From positions 1 to 28,992 of the forward strand of contig JAZTZV010000102.1 in NCBI GenBank assembly GCA_045637645.1: 28,992 nt of DNA, written 5' to 3'. A program made the translations under genes and the position numbers. Below, piece by piece: positions 22,967-28,992 of this stretch (the first letter of the stretch is position 1; each line of letters begins with the position of its first letter). This DNA is from RGIG1959 sp045637645 (GTDB lineage Bacteria; Bacillota; Clostridia; Oscillospirales; Acutalibacteraceae). The notes beneath the pieces are model-generated. The model saw only the letters and a list, made by a program, of their open reading frames with translations. It was not told the origin of the DNA and did no database searches.

Positions 22967-24133
22967 ATGAAAAAATATTTTTTATATGCCCATGACGGTA
23001 GCGGTAACCACGGTTGTGAGGCACTTGTGCGCTCGACAGCAAAACTGCTGGATGTTGGTCCCGACAGACTGACGTTGATGTCGGCACGTCCCGAAGAGGA
23101 TGAGCGCTATGGCATCGGTGAACTTTGTAATATTAAGAAGAGCGGCGTGCGCGGGGAAGGGACCAAGCTGTGCCGTGGCTTTATCAAAAGTTATTATGAA
23201 CTAAAAATCAAGAAAAATCATCACCCCATGGAACTGATGGCAGAGTTGTGGGGATCGGGCGCCAAAAGCGGTGATGTTGCTGTTTCCATCGGCGGTGATG
23301 TGTATTGCTATGATGTGATTTCCGAATTGGTGCATATGCATGACGTGTGGAAGCTCGGCGGATTGAAAACGGTGTATTGGGGTTGTTCGATCGAACCCGA
23401 ATTGCTCGAAAAGCCGCAGATCGCCAACGATATCCGTCGGTTCGATTTGATCACTGCACGCGAAACGATTTCGTATGAGGCTCTCAAAAAAGTCAATCCG
23501 AACACGATTTTGGTGGCAGATTCGGCGTTTTTCCTTGATGAGGTCGACATTACGCTTCCCAAAGAGTTTATTGTCGGCAATACGGTCGGTGTGAACGTCA
23601 GTCCGCTCATTATGCGTTACGGCACAGAGGGGAAGCTGATTATGAAGAACTATGAGGAATTGATTCGCTTCGTTTTGGAAACAACGGATATGGCGGTGTG
23701 TCTGATTCCTCACGTGATTTGGGATGATAACGATGATCGTCTGCCGATTGAAGAATTGTATCAAAAATTTGCCGCCACGGGACGTGTGTGTGAGCTGTCC
23801 GATCATAACGCGATGGAGCTGAAAGGTTGCATCTCTAAATGCCGTTTCTTTGTCGGCGCACGGACACATGCGACCATCGCCGCATATTCGACAGGTGTAC
23901 CGACGCTTGTGGTTGGTTATTCGGTGAAATCCCGCGGCATTGCCCGGGATTTGTTCGGAACGGAAGAAAACTATGTGCTGTCTGTGCAGAATTTGCGTCG
24001 TCCACGTGATTTGGCGGATGCATTTTCCTGGATGCAAGAACGTGAAAAAGACATCCGTGCAACACTGAAGACGGTTGTACCGGAATATAAAAAACGTGCA
24101 CTTAACGGTGTGAAAGCATTGAAAAAACTATAA
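22967..24133 (+). CDS. Polysaccharide pyruvyl transferase family protein
   Basis: A 388-residue pyruvyl-transferase-family protein, divergent from the one at 14308. ATG 22967 lies 6 bp after the iron-sulfur gene. MKKYFLYAHDGSGNHGCEAL opens with the GSGNHG nucleotide- or phosphate-type loop. VAVSIGGDVYCYDV, TVYWGCSIEPELL, LITARETISYEALK, VGVNVSPLIM and the His-containing FVGARTHATIAAYSTGVPTLVVGYSVKSRGIARDLFG follow. The last block is the conserved C-terminal donor-site region of the family. Its pairing with FrhB suggests the two act on the same modification; that is inference from neighbourhood. Confidence 0.93.
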   Translation: MKKYFLYAHDGSGNHGCEALVRSTAKLLDVGPDRLTLMSARPEEDERYGIGELCNIKKSGVRGEGTKLCRGFIKSYYELKIKKNHHPMELMAELWGSGAKSGDVAVSIGGDVYCYDVISELVHMHDVWKLGGLKTVYWGCSIEPELLEKPQIANDIRRFDLITARETISYEALKKVNPNTILVADSAFFLDEVDITLPKEFIVGNTVGVNVSPLIMRYGTEGKLIMKNYEELIRFVLETTDMAVCLIPHVIWDDNDDRLPIEELYQKFAATGRVCELSDHNAMELKGCISKCRFFVGARTHATIAAYSTGVPTLVVGYSVKSRGIARDLFGTEENYVLSVQNLRRPRDLADAFSWMQEREKDIRATLKTVVPEYKKRALNGVKALKKL

Positions 24134-24155
24134 TCAGAAAAGGAATGAGTCAGCA

Positions 24156-25133
24156 ATGCCGAAAATCAGCGTGGTAGTTCCGATTTATAATATTGAACAG
24201 TATTTGCCACGGTGCGTGGACAGTTTGCTGTCGCAGACTTTTTCGGATTTTGAACTGATTTTAGTGGATGACGGCAGTCCTGACAACTGTCCTGCGCTGT
24301 GTGATGAACTGGCAAAAAAGGACAGTCGTATCCGTGTCATCCACCAGGAAAATCAAGGACAAGCAGGCGCACGTAATCACGGCGTTTGTGAAGCGACGGC
24401 GCCGTATGTGACCTTTGTGGACGGTGACGATGCCGTTCATCCGCAGATGCTCGAAGCTCTGTGGCGTGGCATCGAGGAAACGGGAGCGCCTATCTCCATG
24501 TGCCGTGAATTTGAGGCGGCAGATATGACTGATTCGTTCATGGAATCCAAAGAGACGGTCTTTCGTTCCCTTGTGATTGATGATGACAGCCTTTGCGAGA
24601 TGATTCAGGGGGAAAGTTATGTATACTGGGCGCCGTGGCCAAAACTTATCAAACGAGACATCTTGCTCAAATACCCTTTCACGGTGGGGCGTATTTACGA
24701 AGACAGTGCAGTGGTATTCCGTTGGTTGTGTGAAGCGGGAACGGTCGCTGACTGTGATGCAAAATTATATTTTTATCAGGTGAACGAAAACGGCACGACC
24801 AAAAAAGCTTTTTCGCTCAAACGGCTGGATAAGTTGTGGTCTTCCGAGGAACAAATTACTTATTACGCTGAAAACGGATATCCGAAAATGCTGGATGTTT
24901 GTTTCCATTCTTATATGTTCGCCATCTGTGATCTGAGTCAGGCGGTCGTAAAGGAGCTTGGACGCACAGATGTCGCAAGACAACTTCGCAAAAAGGGCGT
25001 CAAATCCCTTAAAAACTACCGCGATCGTGTCACGGTGTCGCAATATGAGGAAGACCGTTGGATGGCGGTGCTAAAACCAACTGCGACGAAAATCAAATGG
25101 AAGCTGAAAAGTGTGTTTGGAAAGAAAGGGTGA
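24156..25133 (+). CDS. Glycosyltransferase family 2 (tandem paralogue 1)
   Basis: A 325-residue GT-A transferase. ATG 24156 follows AAAGGAATGAG. ISVVVPIYNIEQYLPRCVDS (4-23), LVDDGSPDNCPALCDE (37-52), IHQENQGQAGARNHG and the DXD-type DGDD (89-92) are clear, followed by AVHPQMLEALW. The C-terminal part has PFTVGRIYEDSAVVFRWLCEA, with the ED base motif. It is very similar to the next gene over the first ~100 residues and in the GRIYED region, so the pair probably arose by tandem duplication. Donor and acceptor unknown. Confidence 0.94.
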   Translation: MPKISVVVPIYNIEQYLPRCVDSLLSQTFSDFELILVDDGSPDNCPALCDELAKKDSRIRVIHQENQGQAGARNHGVCEATAPYVTFVDGDDAVHPQMLEALWRGIEETGAPISMCREFEAADMTDSFMESKETVFRSLVIDDDSLCEMIQGESYVYWAPWPKLIKRDILLKYPFTVGRIYEDSAVVFRWLCEAGTVADCDAKLYFYQVNENGTTKKAFSLKRLDKLWSSEEQITYYAENGYPKMLDVCFHSYMFAICDLSQAVVKELGRTDVARQLRKKGVKSLKNYRDRVTVSQYEEDRWMAVLKPTATKIKWKLKSVFGKKG

Positions 25134-25142
25134 GGATGCGAT

Positions 25143-26099
25143 ATGCCGACAATCAGCGTGGTTGTGCCTGTTTATAAAGTAGAGGCGTATCTTCATTGCT
25201 GTGTGGACAGCATTCTTTCACAGACGTTTGAAGATTTTGAACTCATCCTTGTGGATGACGGCAGTCCTGATAATTGTGGTGTGATGTGCGAGGAGTATGC
25301 CAAAAAAGACAATCGCGTTCGTGTGATTCATCAGGAAAATCAGGGGCAAGCCGCTGCACGTAACCATGGCGTATCCATTGCCAAAGGTGAGTGGATCTGT
25401 TTTGTAGACAGCGATGATGCTGTTCATCCGCAGATGTTGGAGATACTGTTTTCGGGGATTCGGTCGTCCGATGTGAAAATGACATTGTGTGACATCACGG
25501 AAAGTGAAAACTTGCCTGCGTGGGACTTTATGCACGTCGATTTTAAAACGAAACAAAGCGACTGTGAAGAAACGCTGTTTCATTTTATCAAAAACGGAAG
25601 ATATCGCTATTGGAGTCCTTGCGCAAAGCTGATAAAAAAGGAATTATTTGATTGTTTTCCTTTCCCAAAAGGGCGTATTTATGAAGATAACGCTGTGGTG
25701 TTTTTGTGGATTCACGAAGCAAATTGTGTTGCCGATTGCGAAGCGGCACTTTATTGGTACCGAAAAAATGAGCAAAGCACCACAAAAAGTGCTTTTTCGG
25801 CAAAACGACTGGATTATCTCAACGCGATTGAAGATCAGATCGTGTTTTATGCGGCGCATCATTATGACGAGCTGTGTAATTTTTTTAGTGATGAATATTT
25901 TCGGATGTTGATCGATTTTTACGATAAGGTCGCATCTCTTGACAATGCTAAATCACTCAGAAGCGGTCTTCGATTTAACGCTCGCAGAATGTACCGTGAT
26001 TATAAATCGCTCACGGATCTGACAGATTACGAACAATCAAGATTACAACGGATTTTGCATCCGATGACATGGAAACTTCGCGAATATGTGCGAAGATAA
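25143..26099 (+). CDS. Glycosyltransferase family 2 (tandem paralogue 2)
   Basis: A 318-residue GT-A transferase, 9 bp after its paralogue. ATG 25143 follows GGGTGAGGATG. ISVVVPVYKVEAYLHCCVDS, LVDDGSPDNCGVMCEE, IHQENQGQAAARNHG and DSDD (89-92) parallel the previous gene, as do AVHPQMLEILF and PFPKGRIYEDNAVVFLWIHEA. The central and C-terminal portions differ, suggesting a change of acceptor after duplication. No membrane helix or extra domain is seen. Confidence 0.94.
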   Translation: MPTISVVVPVYKVEAYLHCCVDSILSQTFEDFELILVDDGSPDNCGVMCEEYAKKDNRVRVIHQENQGQAAARNHGVSIAKGEWICFVDSDDAVHPQMLEILFSGIRSSDVKMTLCDITESENLPAWDFMHVDFKTKQSDCEETLFHFIKNGRYRYWSPCAKLIKKELFDCFPFPKGRIYEDNAVVFLWIHEANCVADCEAALYWYRKNEQSTTKSAFSAKRLDYLNAIEDQIVFYAAHHYDELCNFFSDEYFRMLIDFYDKVASLDNAKSLRSGLRFNARRMYRDYKSLTDLTDYEQSRLQRILHPMTWKLREYVRR

Positions 26100-26117
26100 T
26101 AAAGGGGAGAAGAGTTT

Positions 26118-27197
26118 ATGCGCAAAGTGCTCAGACAACTGAATTTTGAAAGAAATATGCTGAAGAAAACAACGCGTACCGCCAAAGAAGCAGTGGCAGT
26201 TCTGAATGAGCGATATTCGCATGCAGCCCCCGATTTTGAACAACAAAATGTGTTGAATCCGCAGCATGATTTGATGATTGTGATTCCCGTTTACAATGTG
26301 GAAGCGTTTCTTGCGGAATGTTTGGATTCGGTGCTGTCACAGAAAACGCAGTATTCGTTTTGTGTGGTGGCTATAGATGACGGCTCAACAGACAATTCTG
26401 CAACGTTGCTCAAAGCGTATGAATCCGATAAACGTGTGAAGGTGATCTATCAGCAAAATAAGGGTGTGGCGCATGCGCGGAACATAGCGCTTGAACACAT
26501 AATGGGCCGCTATGTGTTGTTTGTGGATTCAGATGATCGTCTTCCCGACGGCACGATCGAGGCATTGATGACAGCGGCGTATGAACACGATGCCGATATT
26601 GTGCAGGGCGCTTATATAAAGTTTAACGACAACGGTGTGATCGGTGTGTTTGATAAGGTCGAATCGGTGCGTGAAATCGCATTGGCGGCGGTAACAGGGT
26701 ATGCCGGCATGAAACCCATTAAAGCGGAAGTGCTGGAAAATTTTTGCTTTCCCGAAGGCTATTTATATGAAGATACTGTGCTTGGTAAATTGCTCTATCC
26801 GCTGTGTAAAAAGGCGGTTGCGATTCCGCAAACGGTGTATGAATACCGCATTCACTCCGTAACCATCAGCGGCGCCAAACAGACAGCGAAAAACCTCGAT
26901 ACATATTGGATCACACAATATTGTCTTGAAGAGGCAGCAAGGCGCGGATATACGCTTGACAGTAAGGTGTATGAGCAATATTTGCGGCAATGCTGGATCA
27001 ACTTTCTGCGTACGCAATATATGGATGTGGAAATACAGGAAAGTCTTTTTGTTGCCACGGCAGAGTTGTATTCACGATATTTCGGTGATGTGAAACTCAA
27101 AACAAATGATAAAAAACTCAAATTGCTCCATCGTGCGCTTTGCAAACGCAGTTACGCGGCGTATGTGTTTTTGATGAAACGCTGGGAGATTATGTGA
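26118..27197 (+). CDS. Glycosyltransferase family 2 with N-terminal extension
   Basis: A 359-residue GT2. ATG 26118 follows AAAGGGGAGAAG. Unlike the other GT2 proteins here, about 50 basic and helical residues precede the fold. The GT-A domain starts at DLMIVIPVYNVEAFLAECLDS (51-71), with IDDGSTDNSATLL, YQQNKGVAHARNIA and the metal-binding DSDD at 137-140. FPEGYLYEDTVLGKLLYPL contains the base-like ED. The extension may serve membrane association or partner binding, but nothing in it is recognisable. The next gene is a GT32-type transferase, repeating the GT2-GT32 order seen at 11607-13123. Confidence 0.92.
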   Translation: MRKVLRQLNFERNMLKKTTRTAKEAVAVLNERYSHAAPDFEQQNVLNPQHDLMIVIPVYNVEAFLAECLDSVLSQKTQYSFCVVAIDDGSTDNSATLLKAYESDKRVKVIYQQNKGVAHARNIALEHIMGRYVLFVDSDDRLPDGTIEALMTAAYEHDADIVQGAYIKFNDNGVIGVFDKVESVREIALAAVTGYAGMKPIKAEVLENFCFPEGYLYEDTVLGKLLYPLCKKAVAIPQTVYEYRIHSVTISGAKQTAKNLDTYWITQYCLEEAARRGYTLDSKVYEQYLRQCWINFLRTQYMDVEIQESLFVATAELYSRYFGDVKLKTNDKKLKLLHRALCKRSYAAYVFLMKRWEIM

Positions 27198-27210
27198 GAG
27201 GTGAAGAAGG

Positions 27211-27981
27211 TTGATCCCGAAAAAAATACACTATTGCTGGTTTGGGCGAAACCCACTCCCGGAGTTGGCGCAAAAGTGTCTTAAAAGCTGGGAGAAATGG
27301 TGTCCCGACTATGACATTGTCGAATGGAATGAGGATAATTTCGATATCTCTACGTGCCCGTTGTATGTGCGACAGGCGTATGAAGCCAAAAAATGGGCGT
27401 TTGTGACGGACTACGTTCGCTTGCAATTGGTGTATGAACATGGCGGTGTGTATCTTGATACCGATGTGGAACTCTTTAAGCCATTAGATGTGTTTTTGAA
27501 TAATCGTGCGTACTTCGGTTTGGAAAACAACTTTGTCAACACCGGTATTGGTTTCGGTGCGGAAAAAGGGCATCCCATTGTGAAAGCGATTATGGACGAT
27601 TATAACGGTGTGCCGTTTGTTAAAGAGGACGGTACATTTGATACAACAACTTGTCCGGCACGCAATACTAAGGTGTTGTGTGAATTCGGACTCAAACAAA
27701 ACGATGAACAGCAGGTGATTGCGGAAGATACACTGATCTTGCCGATGGAATATTTTTGCCCGCTAAACTATGAAACGGGTAAAAAGAATATCACAAAAAA
27801 TACCGTCTCCATTCACTGGTTTGATGCCAGTTGGAGAACGGCAGAGGATAAAGCCTATCACGAAAATAAGAAAAAGGCTGAAAAACGCGATCGGTTGATT
27901 CACGCGCCTAATCGTGCGCTAAAAAAACTGTTTGGCGAAAACGGATATGCAAAATTAAAGGGATTGTTTAAAAGAGGGTGA
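27211..27981 (+). CDS. GT32-type glycosyltransferase (paralogue of the 12416 gene)
   Basis: A 256-residue DXD sugar-binding transferase. It begins at TTG 27211, behind GAGAGGTGAAG (27196-27206); no ATG fits the conserved N-terminus. IPKKIHYCWFGRNPLPELAQKC (2-23), SWEKWCPDYDIVEWNED, AFVTDYVRLQLVYEHGG and the DTD in YLDTDVELF (81-89) match the family and the gene at 12416. VSIHWFDASWRT closes the domain, followed by a Lys-rich tail that could contact the membrane surface. Its end overlaps the possible early start of the next gene. A rare TTG start may lower its translation. Confidence 0.92.
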   Translation: MIPKKIHYCWFGRNPLPELAQKCLKSWEKWCPDYDIVEWNEDNFDISTCPLYVRQAYEAKKWAFVTDYVRLQLVYEHGGVYLDTDVELFKPLDVFLNNRAYFGLENNFVNTGIGFGAEKGHPIVKAIMDDYNGVPFVKEDGTFDTTTCPARNTKVLCEFGLKQNDEQQVIAEDTLILPMEYFCPLNYETGKKNITKNTVSIHWFDASWRTAEDKAYHENKKKAEKRDRLIHAPNRALKKLFGENGYAKLKGLFKRG

Positions 27982-27986
27982 AAGAT

Positions 27987-28982
27987 GTGCCGTTGATTTC
28001 GGTTGTTGTACCGGTGTATAAGGTTGAGAAATACTTGTGCCGTTGCGTAGACAGCATTCTTGCGCAAACGTTTACCGATTTTGAATTGATTTTGGTGGAT
28101 GACGGGTCGCCCGACAACAGCGGTGCGATGTGCGATGATTATGCCGCAAAAGACAGCCGCGTGCGCGTGATCCATAAAGAAAACGGCGGTTTATCCGATG
28201 CACGTAACGCGGGCATTGAGGTTGCAGAGGGAAAGTATTTGTATTTTATTGATTCGGATGATGTGATGCATGCGGATTGTTTGAATATTTTACTGGTGGC
28301 GCTTCGGCGTTCAAATGCGCAGATTGCCGGTGGCGGTTTTGTGCGATTTGAAGGGGATATGCCGTCGAGCGACTTGTGCAATGCTGTGTGGGATCGCGAG
28401 TGTACGTCGCATTCTTCGCAGGAAACGCTCGGCATGTATTTCGATGGGCGCGAATCGCTTCATAGCGTCGTATCTTCGTGCTGCAAGTTGTATTGCGCGG
28501 AATTGTTTGAAGATGTACGATTCCCTGTCGGGCGATTGTTTGAAGACGAATTCACGGTGTACAAGTTGTACTACAAAGCGTCGGCGATTGCGTTTGTGGA
28601 TATGCCGTTGTATTTTTATTTCGTGAACAGCGGCGGTATTACGGGTACATTGTCGCTTCAAAAGCGCTTTGACGAATATGATGCGCAATGGGAGCGAATG
28701 AGCTTTTTTGCGACGCACAAATTGGAAGCGTTGTATGATAAAGCGCTCATGGAATTTTTGCGCACGGCACAATGGGATTTGATCCGAAGCCGTGAGAGTG
28801 AAGAAATCGTGGATCCCAAACGTAAAATTGCGTTTGAAACGCAATATGAAACGGTGTTTGACATTGCGATGGCGCGTGGAATTTTGGATTTCCGTCGCGA
28901 TTATGATTATTTTGTGTTGGCAAAGCCCAAAAAAGTGCTTTGGTGGCGAATCAAGAGATTGTTGACCAAAAGAAAGAGTTGA
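27987..28982 (+). CDS. Glycosyltransferase family 2
   Basis: A 331-residue GT-A transferase, last complete gene of the window. GTG 27987 is chosen because AGAGGGTG at 27973-27980 is its ribosome site and the resulting MPLISVVVPVYKVEKYLCRC matches the paralogues at 24156 and 25143. GTG 27978 would overlap the previous stop (GTGA) but sits on the ribosome site. LVDDGSPDNSGAMCDD, HKENGGLSDARNAG and DSDD (89-92) are present, and FPVGRLFEDEFTVYKL carries the ED motif. Only 10 bases follow the stop, so the operon may continue beyond the window. Confidence 0.93.
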   Translation: MPLISVVVPVYKVEKYLCRCVDSILAQTFTDFELILVDDGSPDNSGAMCDDYAAKDSRVRVIHKENGGLSDARNAGIEVAEGKYLYFIDSDDVMHADCLNILLVALRRSNAQIAGGGFVRFEGDMPSSDLCNAVWDRECTSHSSQETLGMYFDGRESLHSVVSSCCKLYCAELFEDVRFPVGRLFEDEFTVYKLYYKASAIAFVDMPLYFYFVNSGGITGTLSLQKRFDEYDAQWERMSFFATHKLEALYDKALMEFLRTAQWDLIRSRESEEIVDPKRKIAFETQYETVFDIAMARGILDFRRDYDYFVLAKPKKVLWWRIKRLLTKRKS

Positions 28983-28992
28983 AATGTATGCA

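Noticed and set aside
1..28992. CRISPR arrays, transposases, integrases, rRNA genes
   Set aside because: No regularly spaced repeats, transposase or recombinase motifs, or rRNA sequence were seen on either strand.

Overview
The window looks like chromosomal DNA of a Gram-positive-type bacterium, probably a gut-type Clostridia (Oscillospiraceae-like) with mid-range G+C. This is inferred from strong AGGAGG-type ribosome sites, GTG/TTG starts, a DegV protein, an archaeal-type prolyl-tRNA synthetase with a Zn-binding tail, a membrane-anchored MurF-like ligase, and EpsG/Wzm-Wzt-type glycan genes. No species can be named from the sequence alone.

Region 1 (1-6110, + strand) is a compact housekeeping and cell-wall run with gaps of about 20-35 bp: the 3' end of proS, a cyclophilin-type prolyl isomerase, an alpha/beta hydrolase, a MurF-type ligase with a membrane N-terminus, a D-Ala-D-Ala ligase with a Gly/Lys/Ser-rich loop, a MarR-type regulator and a DegV-family protein. 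It ends at a perfect hairpin that also serves the convergent genes. MurF and Ddl make and attach the D-Ala-D-Ala end of peptidoglycan precursors.

Region 2 (6086-9567, - strand genes and spacers) holds a GT4 glycosyltransferase and the initiating phosphoglycosyl transferase in one operon behind a clear promoter. Next come a 225-bp spacer rich in inverted repeats, an A+T-rich DUF1919-type gene with its own promoter, and a tRNA-Pro(GGG) gene with promoter and terminator. Beside the tRNA lies a 130-bp palindromic, cloverleaf-like element that carries a displaced copy of the tRNA 3' end.

Region 3 (9485 to the end, + strand) is a surface-polysaccharide locus of 18 consecutive genes, nearly gapless, starting from one recognisable promoter and running past the window. 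It encodes nine GT2 glycosyltransferases, one GT4, two GT32-type (DXD) transferases, one WbsX/GH99-like protein, an EpsG-type polymerase, a Wzm/Wzt ABC exporter with a C-terminal cargo domain, two pyruvyl-transferase-family proteins and an FrhB-type iron-sulfur protein. The likely scheme (inference) is that the phosphoglycosyl transferase starts a lipid-linked glycan, the transferases build it, pyruvyl-transferase-type enzymes decorate it, and the ABC transporter exports it. Having an EpsG-type polymerase and a Wzm/Wzt exporter in one operon, with no flippase in view, is the most notable biological point. No CRISPR array, transposase or integrase gene was seen.
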